Shown piece after piece: positions 1 to 8,812 of a stretch of 36,419 nucleotides of DNA. The DNA is from Bacteroidales bacterium (GTDB lineage Bacteria > Bacteroidota > Bacteroidia > Bacteroidales > PXBB01). The first letter of the stretch is position 1. Every line of letters begins with the position of its first letter. The DNA lies in the NCBI GenBank assembly GCA_028698995.1, contig JAQVVM010000048.1:1-36419 (forward strand), read 5' to 3'. Below the pieces are notes generated by a model that made no database searches, had not been told where the DNA came from, and was given only the letters and a program-made list of their open reading frames with translations. A program made the translations under genes and the position numbers.

Positions 1-69
1 AACAAACATAGAGTAAAAGTAAGAAAAAGGAGGCTGGGTCACCCAAAAGTACCTCAAAAATTTAATTAA
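1..69 (+). CDS. Possible 3' end of an ORF entering from the left edge
   Basis: Frame 1 is open from the first base and stops with TAA at 67-69, giving 22 codons. The predicted tail is strongly basic, with the run RVKVRKRR near its start. The other two plus frames stop within the first 15 bases. No family can be recognised from 22 residues, and a chance open frame of this length is quite possible. It is listed only because a basic C-terminal tail followed by AT-rich non-coding sequence would fit a gene end. Confidence 0.25.
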   Translation, partial: NKHRVKVRKRRLGHPKVPQKFN

Positions 70-184
70 TAAATAGATTATCAAGTAGTTATAAAATAAT
101 CTAATATATTAGTGTCGAAGTCAGGAAGCAATTGAAGTGATAAATGATGATACTTTTGGCAGACTGAATATAACGTATTAAGTT

Positions 185-203
185 CAAGTCAAAAAACGAC
201 TTG
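185..203. terminator. Small hairpin beyond the PHP-protein gene
   Basis: CAAGTC (185-190) and GACTTG (198-203) pair perfectly around a 7-base A-rich loop, just past the stop codon of the minus-strand gene ending at 210. Read on the plus strand it is followed by a T-rich stretch (204-218). On the minus strand no T-run follows, so it is only a weak terminator candidate for that gene. Confidence 0.25.
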
Positions 204-209
204 TCATTC

Positions 210-2549
210 TTATTTTTTAATAAATTTTACTGTATAGGTTTCGTTTTTGAGTACAACGCTCAAAAAGTATAATCCTGTATTAAGTTCTGAAACATTGATT
301 TCAAAATTATAGCAGCCTTCTGGCTTAATAATTTTAATAAGCTGGCCCATTGAAGAATATATGTTGAAAGATAAAACGTCTTGCGAATTTGACAGACCAA
401 TGTGGATTTTGTCTTCTGCAGGATTTGGGTAAACACGGATATGGTTTTCTGATATTGTTTTTACAGAGCTGTTTAAAACTCCTTTAAGCCAAATAGGGTT
501 GGTGAAACAATGAAAATTTTCAGAAGTTCTTTTATATAAGGGCGCTTCAATTGATGAAAATTGTTTATAGGTTTCGAGTTCTGCTCTTATATAGAACCAC
601 TCATTAGAATTTAAATCTACAGAAGCTAATAAAGCTAGTAAAGAATCTAGTTTAAAGCTCATAAGAGCTTGATTATAGGGCAAACTGAGAATTGTTTCTC
701 CTTCCTGAGTTCCAATTATTAAATTAAGTTTAGTTACGTCACCAAATTCGGCATTGGTAAAATATTCAAGATTAATTGCACAGTTTTGAATCTGAGAAAA
801 TGAAGTATCATTGCCGGGAATTGCCAGGAGCTGTTCGTCTTCAGTAATATTAAGGGTAAGAACAGGTCCTGAAGAAAGAAGGGTATTCCCATTTTTAAGC
901 GCTTTTAAAATATTTATACCATTCAAACCCATGCCATTAGGGCAATAAACAAGGGTGTTGATTTTTCCGATAGCATTATCGGTAACATAATCATAAGAAA
1001 TTCCTGCAACAGATAAAAAAGATGTATTGGAAAAATTAAAATCACCATGAGCATCGCTTCCGGCACTCATAAAGAATTTCCAGTTATTGATAGAAGGGTT
1101 CTGGTTTTTTTCCAAAAGACCGCGTCTGAGAATTGCTTTAAAGACATCCATATTTTGTGAAAGGCGGTATTGATTGTCTGAAGGATCATTTTGTGGAACA
1201 AGAGTAAACTCTGCTGTATTTTGGTAGGTTGTATTCCATGGGTTATAGGGGTTTTCATCGGTTCGGAGTTTTCGCCATACATTCCAGATCTGACCTCCCA
1301 CGATAGATGGTTTGATGACTGTGTTACCTGAACTTTGATATATGTCGCTGTTAAGAGAAGTATTGTTGCAAACTACTGTTCCTACTGAAGGATGTGGCAT
1401 TCCATTTTCGGGAAAGAGGCTGTCGTTCAGATTCCAACCGCCACCATTAATAATTGAAGGTAGTAACTCGGCCTGAGAAAATGGATGAGCAGCATAGCAA
1501 AAAGCATTATATTTAGTAAGAGAGTCCACCATCATATCTACATTGATTGATGTTCCTGAAAGATCGCCACCTCCATCGCTGAAATAGGGCAGGCTAAAGG
1601 GGGTTGTGTCACAAGGATAAACCAACGCATGAACAATATTATCGTTGGAATTATTAAGAGAAAGTTCAATACCCCTGATAAATAGAAATGTTGAATCAAC
1701 ATTGTTAAGTTGCTCAACTTTTTGCCCTAATCTGTACCAATTATCAGCCATACTTAAGCCATAATTATCAAAATCACAGCTATGGTCTGTAACGGTAATC
1801 CAATCAAGACCGGTAAGTTGAGCTGCCATTTTAGTGGCTTCAAGAGGTAATCCATTTTCAGCATTATTTTGTGTAAACATGGCATGATAATGAACATCTC
1901 CTCTGTACCAGTTCTGAATTTTAGGGAAACTTTTTGTGCTGCGAAAAATCCTTAAATAGAAATATTCATCCGGAGCCCAGTCTAAACCAAGACAAACCTC
2001 TATATCAATGACATCATCAAAGCTTGTTAAGCTGAAACCCGGGATTAAAAAAGAAAAATAGAAATATGGTTGATTGATATCTACATAGGGTAATGGTTGC
2101 AACCATGTGTTGGTATCTTTTGTAAATATTACGGTGTGAGCATTTGATTTGCGTGGTAAGCTTTCCCAAAAATCCTGAATACCAAAAAGTGGATCTTCAA
2201 CAGATGGGTGCATAAAGAAACTGTTAAAAGTGTTGTCGTTTAAATAATTATAGGTAAGAAGATGGGAAAAAACAGAGTCAGATGCATTCTTTACCTTGAT
2301 GTCAACAAAAGTAAGTTCATTATTGTATATCAGGTTATTTGAACCATTAAAATAAAAGTGAATAGGAATAAACCCTGTTGAGCCGCCATTATTGTACTTT
2401 GGAATTCTGTAAGGTGCATCCACGTAGATGTCGGAACCCGGAGTATTTTGTTGTTTCTCAATAACTTGTGCTGAAATAAACAATGGAAAAAACACAACTA
2501 TTGTAAAACAATACTTTAATTTGTTTGTTTTTTTCTTTATGACAGACAT
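210..2549 (-). CDS. T9SS-exported PHP/CehA-type metallohydrolase
   Basis: This 779-residue protein is predicted to be secreted. It has an N-terminal hydrophobic signal (about 12-27, ending ISAQ), a beta-rich region to about 210, a PHP-like catalytic domain (about 215-560), a further beta-rich region and a T9SS type A sorting domain (about 703-779, starting VYPNPAEDKI). The PHP metal-ligand motifs all look intact: DVHYH at 218-222, TDH at 254-256, GIE at 293-295, H307, AHP at 354-356 and SDAHG at 498-502. PHP enzymes are metal-dependent phosphoesterases or hydrolases, and the CehA/McbA-like branch best fits this layout. The substrate cannot be read from sequence. By inference it acts outside the outer membrane, on the cell surface or released. 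It is transcribed alone. The ATG at 2549 places the signal peptide correctly. Confidence 0.85.
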   Translation of the reverse strand: MSVIKKKTNKLKYCFTIVVFFPLFISAQVIEKQQNTPGSDIYVDAPYRIPKYNNGGSTGFIPIHFYFNGSNNLIYNNELTFVDIKVKNASDSVFSHLLTYNYLNDNTFNSFFMHPSVEDPLFGIQDFWESLPRKSNAHTVIFTKDTNTWLQPLPYVDINQPYFYFSFLIPGFSLTSFDDVIDIEVCLGLDWAPDEYFYLRIFRSTKSFPKIQNWYRGDVHYHAMFTQNNAENGLPLEATKMAAQLTGLDWITVTDHSCDFDNYGLSMADNWYRLGQKVEQLNNVDSTFLFIRGIELSLNNSNDNIVHALVYPCDTTPFSLPYFSDGGGDLSGTSINVDMMVDSLTKYNAFCYAAHPFSQAELLPSIINGGGWNLNDSLFPENGMPHPSVGTVVCNNTSLNSDIYQSSGNTVIKPSIVGGQIWNVWRKLRTDENPYNPWNTTYQNTAEFTLVPQNDPSDNQYRLSQNMDVFKAILRRGLLEKNQNPSINNWKFFMSAGSDAHGDFNFSNTSFLSVAGISYDYVTDNAIGKINTLVYCPNGMGLNGINILKALKNGNTLLSSGPVLTLNITEDEQLLAIPGNDTSFSQIQNCAINLEYFTNAEFGDVTKLNLIIGTQEGETILSLPYNQALMSFKLDSLLALLASVDLNSNEWFYIRAELETYKQFSSIEAPLYKRTSENFHCFTNPIWLKGVLNSSVKTISENHIRVYPNPAEDKIHIGLSNSQDVLSFNIYSSMGQLIKIIKPEGCYNFEINVSELNTGLYFLSVVLKNETYTVKFIKK

Positions 2550-2596
2550 AATGTTTGCCGAAATATAAAAATGAATTTATAAAATAAAATGTATTG

Positions 2597-2604
2597 CAAA
2601 ATTA
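2597..2604 (-). promoter_or_regulatory. -7 box upstream of the PHP-protein gene
   Basis: On the minus strand this reads TAATTTTG, an exact match to the Bacteroidota -7 consensus TAnnTTTG, about 48 bases before the ATG. I see no clear -33 TTTG at the usual 19-21 base distance. Confidence 0.4.
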
Positions 2605-2668
2605 CAATTAAATATTCAAAAAATGATATATGTAATTATTTAAAGTTAAAAAAGAATTTCTCTTGGAA

Positions 2669-5281
2669 TTAATTTAAATTTCCTCCAAGGACAGTTGTCT
2701 TTTTGAATTTTTTAATATTTCCCTGCAGGTCAAAAACTTCAATATAAATAATATATATTCCAATGGAAGCCTTCAGATTTGATTCTGTTATTCCATCCCA
2801 CGAAAAAATGCCTTCAGTACCTAAGAGTTCGTTTTTTACAAGATTTTTAATTAGCCGTCCATGTGCATCATAGATGACCATGTTGCAAACATAACCCTGT
2901 TCTTCAAATTTATAGGCAATGTTAAGGACATCGTTGTGCCCGTCGTTGTCAGGAGAAAAAATATCCGGATAGACTGAAACAGCGTCAAGATCGGCAGATA
3001 CAATGAGACCAAACTGGGAATTTTTATAGGCAGGAGTCCCATAACCCACACCGGCAGATGCAGAATGCCAATTACTTTTATCGTCAGAAGCCCTGTCAAA
3101 ATGAATGCGCTCCAATGAAACGCCTTTAAAGCTGTTCAACAAGGGGTAATGCATTTTTTCTTCATACACAAGCATATCAATTTCCTGATTTGCAGCATCA
3201 GCAATGACAACTATGCCATCATCAACATTGAAAGAGGGCAGGGATACTAAATTAACGAAGTTATCAGGATTGGGTGTGTTGTAGAATGATTTAACAATTG
3301 TACCATTTGTTGATAAAACAAGATAATCTTCCGGAAACATAAGGTAACTGCTTTCTGTAATTATTTTTACAGATGTTAGGTTATTAAGGATGGTGTCTTT
3401 TGAGGCAAGTCTGAGGCTAAATAGATCAATTATTTTTCCGGAACGGTTGTAAATTTCTACATAATCCACACCATTTGTTGGTGGGTTGAACAACACCTCA
3501 TTAATAACCACATCGTTAGGTTGAGCAGATTCAGGAATACCAAAAAAAGCAAAGTTTTTGTCGGAAAGCACATTGCCCGAACAATCCTCAATGCTGTTGT
3601 TTAAAGTGATTTTATAAACGGTATTCGGTAAAATTTCAGATGAAAGTTTTAAAACAACAGATTCAAATAATGGCTCTTTCGGTGTTATCAAAACAGGGTT
3701 TCCGATGCTGTTGTCAATACTATAACTTAATGGGTTAGTCAGAGAAGCTGCTGACATACGTTCACTGAAAAATACTTCGATATTGAGAGAATCGATAAGG
3801 CCAATTCTCAGTAAATCAGGTTTTACAATATCAGCATTGGCAGCTAAAATAGAATTTTTTCTTCCGGGAGATCCACCAGAAGGATCGTTTGAAGCGCGCC
3901 AGTTATTGCTGCCCCCACATGGATTATTCGGATCAATAAGTTCAAGAGCCCAACCGCCATCATCTTTATTGTTGTCAGCATACCAATCAATGGTATAAGA
4001 TAAAGCATGAATTATGTTATTATTGTTGTCGTACAAAACAAGGGTGGTCCCGTCATTTGTAAGTGCAGTAGCCGAAAGACCATCAACAATAGCAACATTG
4101 CCATAAGCTGAAAATTCAGGATATGCTGCCACAGTTACAAGTACAATAAAACTGTCCGGAGGAATGGTGGCATCGGGCAGAATTTTGGTAGTAGTAGAAT
4201 GTTTAAGAACCCAGTTTTTAATATTAATTGGAAAGTCTGTTCTGTTGTGCAATTCAATGTATTCTTGATCGGGCAGACCAACAGGAGGAGAAGGGTCGGC
4301 CATTAATTCGTTGAAAACAACATCGTGCAAACCGGGCATGTAATAAGCAAAAGAAACATCTTGTGATGTCAATGTATTGCCATTAAGATCACTGATATTG
4401 GCAATGTTGATACTGTAAGTGAGTGCCTGAGTAAACGAACTTGAAAAATTGAGTGTTACCTTATTAAGAGCAGTGGTGTTTCGTTCGGCATAAAAAGGGT
4501 TGTTGATACCCAAGTTCACATTATAATGCATGGTGTTTTCAGCCGATAATTGCTCAACAGGCTCATCAAAAACAACTTCAAGCTGGGAAGAAGATAACAC
4601 ATTAACATTTGTAACAGAAGGGGCCGTGTTGTCAACAATAATGGGTCCCACATAGAAATCATCGAAATAGAATTTGTTGATATTTGATGAGGTGTACTTG
4701 CATAAAATGCCAAAGTTGCTTGTAGTATTGTAGGTGGCATCAACAACAGATCCCTGAGGTAAATAAGCATTTCCTCCAAGTGGATCACAATAAAAATTCC
4801 AAACACCAGTGTTACTTCTTGTAACTTTTATTTTAAGGAGGTTATTAGATGCAGTTGCAAGGTTATCGGCACTTGTAAATATTTCAGTTGCAGAGCTGCC
4901 AGACTGTCTGTAAAAATAAATTCGTTTGTTATCAGTGCCATCCTTTCCAATTTTTATAAAATAACCGTTTAAAGGACCTCTTAAATTGCCATTATCAGAA
5001 GCAAGATAAATGCAAGGATGATTGTTTGTTGAGGGTGTAAAAGCCAGACGCACTAAAAAATGCCATTCAGTATTGTCCATAACAGAACTTGAGGTTACGA
5101 GATATGTAGAATCATTTCCGGAACTGGAATTCAGTTTTAACTGAAAGTTATCCACCGTAAAGAGAGATATGTCTCCGGTCCATGCAGGATTTTGGGTAAA
5201 ATCACCATCACTGAAATTATCTGTAAATTGAGCAAAACCAAAAAGAGGAAGCAGAATTAGCAATAATAAAAAATTTTTCAT
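2669..5281 (-). CDS. Secreted lamin-tail/Ig-like protein with T9SS type B sorting domain
   Basis: This protein has 870 residues. In order it has a signal peptide (1-17, ending GFAQ), a LamG-like jelly-roll region (about 18-212), an SbsA-type Ig-like domain (about 217-315), a first lamin-tail domain (about 318-475, with VVFNELMADP), a second Ig-like domain (about 485-583), a second lamin-tail domain (about 586-750, with VVINEVLFNP) and a gliding-motility-type C-terminal domain (about 770-866, with FSPDNDGHNDVL). The C-terminal domain is the T9SS type B signal, so the protein should cross the outer membrane. No catalytic motif is visible. It is probably structural or adhesive, and lamin-tail domains in bacteria often sit beside secreted nucleases or phosphatases. 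It starts 83 bases from the divergent asd gene. Confidence 0.85.
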   Translation of the reverse strand: MKNFLLLLILLPLFGFAQFTDNFSDGDFTQNPAWTGDISLFTVDNFQLKLNSSSGNDSTYLVTSSSVMDNTEWHFLVRLAFTPSTNNHPCIYLASDNGNLRGPLNGYFIKIGKDGTDNKRIYFYRQSGSSATEIFTSADNLATASNNLLKIKVTRSNTGVWNFYCDPLGGNAYLPQGSVVDATYNTTSNFGILCKYTSSNINKFYFDDFYVGPIIVDNTAPSVTNVNVLSSSQLEVVFDEPVEQLSAENTMHYNVNLGINNPFYAERNTTALNKVTLNFSSSFTQALTYSINIANISDLNGNTLTSQDVSFAYYMPGLHDVVFNELMADPSPPVGLPDQEYIELHNRTDFPINIKNWVLKHSTTTKILPDATIPPDSFIVLVTVAAYPEFSAYGNVAIVDGLSATALTNDGTTLVLYDNNNNIIHALSYTIDWYADNNKDDGGWALELIDPNNPCGGSNNWRASNDPSGGSPGRKNSILAANADIVKPDLLRIGLIDSLNIEVFFSERMSAASLTNPLSYSIDNSIGNPVLITPKEPLFESVVLKLSSEILPNTVYKITLNNSIEDCSGNVLSDKNFAFFGIPESAQPNDVVINEVLFNPPTNGVDYVEIYNRSGKIIDLFSLRLASKDTILNNLTSVKIITESSYLMFPEDYLVLSTNGTIVKSFYNTPNPDNFVNLVSLPSFNVDDGIVVIADAANQEIDMLVYEEKMHYPLLNSFKGVSLERIHFDRASDDKSNWHSASAGVGYGTPAYKNSQFGLIVSADLDAVSVYPDIFSPDNDGHNDVLNIAYKFEEQGYVCNMVIYDAHGRLIKNLVKNELLGTEGIFSWDGITESNLKASIGIYIIYIEVFDLQGNIKKFKKTTVLGGNLN

Positions 5282-5287
5282 AACAGC

Positions 5288-5319
5288 TTTCGTTTATGAC
5301 TGTAAATATAGTATTTTTG
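5288..5319 (+). promoter_or_regulatory. Promoter of the asd operon
   Basis: TATTTTTG at 5312-5319 matches the Bacteroidota -7 consensus TAnnTTTG exactly. A TTTC at 5288-5291, one base from the TTTG -33 consensus, lies 20 bases upstream, within the usual spacing. Transcription would start near 5326, leaving a leader of about 40 bases. That is too short for a lysine riboswitch. Confidence 0.6.
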
Positions 5320-5364
5320 TTAGACATAAATGTAAATGCGTTTAACTTTTAAAAAAATATAAGG

Positions 5365-6357
5365 ATGAAAGTTGCAGTTGTAGGAGCTACTGGATTGGTA
5401 GGGACAGTTATTTTACAGGTGTTGGAAGAAATGAAATTTCCAGTCAGTGAGCTTATTCCCGTTGCTTCTGAAAAATCAAAAGGGAAACAGATACTGTTTT
5501 GCAAACAACCATATGTTGTTGTTACACCTGAAACAGCCGTTGCATTGTGTCCTGATATTGCCATTTTCTCGGCCGGAGGCGAAACTTCTCGTCAATGGGC
5601 TAAAAGATTTACAGAGAAGGGTTGTTTTGTTATTGATAACTCTTCGGCCTGGCGTATGGATAATGAAGTTCCTTTAATTATTCCCGAAGTCAACGGACAT
5701 ATACTAAAGAAAGAACACTTGCTTATCTCCAATCCCAATTGTTCAACCATACAGTTGTTGGTGGCTGTGGCTCCCCTGCACAAACTTTTCAATATCAGAA
5801 AAATGATAGTTTCTACCTATCAGTCGGTTACGGGCACGGGCGTTAAAGCTGTGCAGCAACTAATGAACGAGCGGAAAGGGGAATTTTGTGAAAAGGTTTA
5901 TCCCCACAGGATTGATCTTAACTGTTTTCCTCACGGAGGCGATTTTCTCGAAAATAACTATACAAGCGAGGAAATGAAACTGGTCCATGAAACACATAAA
6001 ATTCTTAATACCAAACAGATTGATATAAGTGCAACCGTTGTTCGTATTCCTGTTATAGGAGGACATTCCGAGTCGGTATATCTTGAATTTGAACAGAATA
6101 TTCATATTGAAACCATAAGAAAAGCCTTGCTTGAATCACCGGGCATTACCCTTCAGGAAGACAATTCTAACAATATATATCCAATGCCTTTCTACTCGGA
6201 GGGTAAAAACGATGTTTTTGTTGGCCGTTTACGCAAAGGGCTTTACAGTGATAATTCCCTTAATATGTGGATAGTGGCTGATAACCTGAGAAAAGGAGCT
6301 GCCACAAATGCCGTTCAGATTGCCCAACTTCTTTTGGAAAACAAATATATTCAATAA
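5365..6357 (+). CDS. asd: Aspartate-semialdehyde dehydrogenase
   Basis: Reduces aspartyl-4-phosphate to aspartate-4-semialdehyde with NADPH, the branch point to lysine/diaminopimelate, threonine and methionine; cytoplasmic. At 330 residues the length is typical. The N-terminal nucleotide-binding motif is GATGLVG (7-13), the catalytic cysteine is C126 in NPNCST, Q153 lies in TYQSVTGTG, and the substrate/acid-base region RIPVIGGHS (227-235) carries H234. All expected residues are present. It is the first gene of a four-gene plus-strand operon, 16 bases ahead of the next gene, with a matching promoter upstream. Aspartokinase and other pathway genes are not nearby, so the grouping with glycan-type genes is unusual. 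Confidence 0.95.
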   Translation: MKVAVVGATGLVGTVILQVLEEMKFPVSELIPVASEKSKGKQILFCKQPYVVVTPETAVALCPDIAIFSAGGETSRQWAKRFTEKGCFVIDNSSAWRMDNEVPLIIPEVNGHILKKEHLLISNPNCSTIQLLVAVAPLHKLFNIRKMIVSTYQSVTGTGVKAVQQLMNERKGEFCEKVYPHRIDLNCFPHGGDFLENNYTSEEMKLVHETHKILNTKQIDISATVVRIPVIGGHSESVYLEFEQNIHIETIRKALLESPGITLQEDNSNNIYPMPFYSEGKNDVFVGRLRKGLYSDNSLNMWIVADNLRKGAATNAVQIAQLLLENKYIQ

Positions 6358-6373
6358 TTTAACCTTATAATTA

Positions 6374-7021
6374 ATGGACTACAATTCAGAATCAAACAAC
6401 ACCGAAATAAGCTTAAACAAAAATAAGCTGGTTTCGGCTACAGAAATTTCAGATATTAAATTAATAGGAGGTCTTGCAGCTCTATTCAGTTTAGGAAATA
6501 TCATTCCCTATATTGGATTTCTGCTGTCTATTGCCAGTATGGTTATGTTTTTAATTGCATTTTATAAAATTGCAGATATTTTAAGAAAAAGAGTTGTTTT
6601 TAATAATATTCTGATGGCTTATCTTATTGGTATTGCTTTTGGTTTAGGTATTATTGTTTATTTTTTCTACCTTTTTTATGATTTTTTCAATAGTTATAAT
6701 CAGTTAGGGATTGAATTTTTTGAAGATATTGATACTCTTGAAATATTTGTCAGATCCTTTCTTTCTGATTTTTTAATCATGTTGGCCTTGATGTATGGTA
6801 TGGTTATTTTGAATGCCTTTCTATGGAAAATGAGTCTTGATAAAACTGCCCATTTTTTTAATGAAAAATTGTTTAAAACTGCAGGTTTGCTTTACATCAT
6901 AGGTGCTTTTACATTGGTGTTGTGTGGAATAGGTATTCTTGTAACTATGGCAGGACATATTGTTCTGGCAATAGCTTTCTTTTCATTAAAATCGGAAAAC
7001 CTGTCCAAAGATAATCAATGA
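6374..7021 (+). CDS. DUF996-like integral membrane protein
   Basis: A 215-residue protein of unknown function. After a polar N-terminus (about 1-25) there are four to five hydrophobic segments: about 30-65 (containing GNIIPYIGFLL), 80-105, 130-155, 165-180 and 185-205. The Gly-rich opening followed by a tightly folded helical pair resembles the DUF996 family, which I recognise from pattern and not from a search. It starts 16 bases after asd and its stop overlaps the next start by four bases (ATGA), so it is probably co-translated with the GT2. It may be a membrane partner for the lipid-linked glycan step, but nothing in the sequence proves this. Confidence 0.7.
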   Translation: MDYNSESNNTEISLNKNKLVSATEISDIKLIGGLAALFSLGNIIPYIGFLLSIASMVMFLIAFYKIADILRKRVVFNNILMAYLIGIAFGLGIIVYFFYLFYDFFNSYNQLGIEFFEDIDTLEIFVRSFLSDFLIMLALMYGMVILNAFLWKMSLDKTAHFFNEKLFKTAGLLYIIGAFTLVLCGIGILVTMAGHIVLAIAFFSLKSENLSKDNQ

Positions 7022-7935
7022 TGATAAAATATTCTGTAGTTGTACCGGTTTTTAACAGCGAGGACACCCTGGAATCTCTCTATGATAAAACGCATGAATT
7101 TTTTTTCTCCAAAGGTTTTGATTTTGAAATGGTTTTTGTGGATGATTACAGTACAGACAACAGTTGGCGTAATATTGTAAGCCTCCATGAGAGACATAAA
7201 AATGTTCAGGGAATCAAACTCAATAAAAATGCAGGACAGCACCATGCAACATCATGCGGCATAAAACATGCTCTTGGTGATTTTATCATCACTATTGATG
7301 ATGACTTGCAGGTTTATCCCGAAGAAATTGACAAACTGATATCCACCCAATACAGCACAGCTGCCGATGTGGTTTATGGAATTTACATTAAAAAAAAACA
7401 TTCCCCATTGCGAAACATGGGCAGTATTTTATTTGGGAAAATTTTTAAAAAATATGCGGAAACAATCTCAAAAGGTTCCTCTTTTAAGCTTATGAAAGCA
7501 GAGATTGCTAGAAAATCAGCTTCTCATAACATCAGACATCTTTATCTCGATGAAATTATTAACTGGTACACAGGAAATATCGCAACTGTAGATGTGGAAC
7601 ACCATCCCCGACAACATGGCAAATCAGGTTATAATATATTTAGTCTGGTTTTTATCAGCTTGAATTACATCGTCAATTATACTGTTTTGCCTTTGAAAAT
7701 GATGACTTATTTTGGCTTGATTTCATCCATTATATCAGCCGGTTTCGGTTTGTATTTTTTGTTTAACAAAGTTTTTTTTGGTGCTGCTCTTGGCTTTACA
7801 GCCATTATTGTGGCTATATTTTTTTCTACAAGTATTCTGCTGTTTTGCTTTGGCATCATTGGTGAATATATCAGACGCCTTTTCGACATGAATCAGAATA
7901 AACCCATTTATCATGTTGACATACATCTGAAATGA
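7018..7935 (+). CDS. Membrane GT2 glycosyltransferase (polyprenyl-phosphate type)
   Basis: This 305-residue protein has an N-terminal GT-A domain. It opens with VVVPVFNSEDTL, then has FVDDYSTDNSW (40-50) for nucleotide-sugar binding and the acidic metal motif IDDDLQVYPEE (93-103). A HHPRQHGKSGY segment (195-205) follows. Two hydrophobic C-terminal helices (about 229-250 and 255-285) precede a short cytosolic tail. This is the ArnC/GtrB/DPM1-like architecture, which transfers a sugar from a nucleotide donor to undecaprenyl or dolichyl phosphate at the inner membrane. The exact sugar is unknown. Both its start (ATGA with the gene before) and its stop (ATGA with the gene after) overlap neighbours, which suggests translational coupling. 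A second ATG directly follows at 7021. Confidence 0.88.
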   Translation: MMIKYSVVVPVFNSEDTLESLYDKTHEFFFSKGFDFEMVFVDDYSTDNSWRNIVSLHERHKNVQGIKLNKNAGQHHATSCGIKHALGDFIITIDDDLQVYPEEIDKLISTQYSTAADVVYGIYIKKKHSPLRNMGSILFGKIFKKYAETISKGSSFKLMKAEIARKSASHNIRHLYLDEIINWYTGNIATVDVEHHPRQHGKSGYNIFSLVFISLNYIVNYTVLPLKMMTYFGLISSIISAGFGLYFLFNKVFFGAALGFTAIIVAIFFSTSILLFCFGIIGEYIRRLFDMNQNKPIYHVDIHLK

Positions 7936-8573
7936 TTATCCACCGGTTTTCAATCGTCCTTCACCGCCTTGAAAGGCACCAGCTCGAACTGCTTCGGTAT
8001 TGGCGTAACAACAATTATATAAGCCGATTTATGGAGTATAAGACTTATATCACTCAAGAGATGCAAAATAAATGGTTCGACAGCATCAACAACAAACACC
8101 ACTTTTATTTTATCATTGAAAATCAGGGAACTTCTGTAGGCTTAATCAATACTTCACAAATTGACTGGGAAAAAAGAACAGGCGAGACCGGTTTGTTTAT
8201 ATGGGACGAAAAATGTATCGATTCCCCCGTTCCTGTATTTGCGTCTCTAAGTATGCTCGATGTTTTTTTTACATATTTCGGACTGATGAAAGTTACGGCT
8301 AAAGTTAAAAACGATAACTTCAAAGCCATTGCCTATAACGCCTCACTTGGTTTTACCCCCTGTGAAAACCACCCTGCAAATGAATTCAGTCATTATGAAC
8401 TGCATGCTTCACGTTATTTTCAACATGCAGCGAAATTACGCAATTCCGCCATAAAATTATTTGGCAACCAGACCGTTCTCGAACTTAATAAATCGGATGA
8501 TACTGCTGTTTTTCTAACGAAACTGCTTGAAAATAAGAAGTTTGAAGATTTAATTGTTTCGGTGGGCTTGTAA
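7932..8573 (+). CDS. GNAT-family acyltransferase, probably sugar-modifying
   Basis: This 213-residue protein has a GNAT fold in its first 150 residues. It starts with a LRRYWRN-like element (ELLRYWRNNNYISRFM), typical of RimJ/RimL- and PseH-type N-acetyltransferases. A hydrophobic strand (FYFIIENQGTSVGLINTS) follows, then the acetyl-CoA-side segment ending in VKNDNFKAIAYNASLGF. The last 60 residues are an extra helical tail. Placement directly after a lipid-linked GT2 with a four-base ATGA overlap suggests acetylation of an amino sugar rather than of a ribosomal protein. That substrate is inferred. It is the last gene of the operon, and I found no convincing intrinsic terminator after it. Confidence 0.75.
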   Translation: MIIHRFSIVLHRLERHQLELLRYWRNNNYISRFMEYKTYITQEMQNKWFDSINNKHHFYFIIENQGTSVGLINTSQIDWEKRTGETGLFIWDEKCIDSPVPVFASLSMLDVFFTYFGLMKVTAKVKNDNFKAIAYNASLGFTPCENHPANEFSHYELHASRYFQHAAKLRNSAIKLFGNQTVLELNKSDDTAVFLTKLLENKKFEDLIVSVGL

Positions 8574-8812
8574 TATTTTGGCTATTTCCCTGAAACTTTC
8601 CAGCCCTGATTCCAGGTTTTCAATAATACCCATTCAATTAAATTAGGTTCAATAACCGTAAAGAACGACTAATGAATTTTTATGCATTTGATTTTTGAAT
8701 AAAAAAGGTGTGAATATTAGCACTTGCTTAATACGCACACTCTAATCTGTTTTTAACTTTTGTTTGAATGTGAGTGTTGCGAAGAATGAAATTTGAGTTT
8801 GAGTCTTGAGGA
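8574..8812. other. Intergenic region after the asd operon
   Basis: About 240 bases between the GNAT gene and the tRNA hairpin. It holds a 27-codon minus-strand ORF (8550-8633, overlapping the GNAT 3' end; see findings) and otherwise AT-rich sequence without a recognisable gene. The 10-mer GTGAGTGTTG occurs at 8770-8779 and again at 8985-8994, on the other side of the tRNA. Confidence 0.5.

Noticed and set aside
5320..5364. Lysine riboswitch before asd
   Set aside because: The leader from the predicted start is only about 40 bases, far too short for that element.
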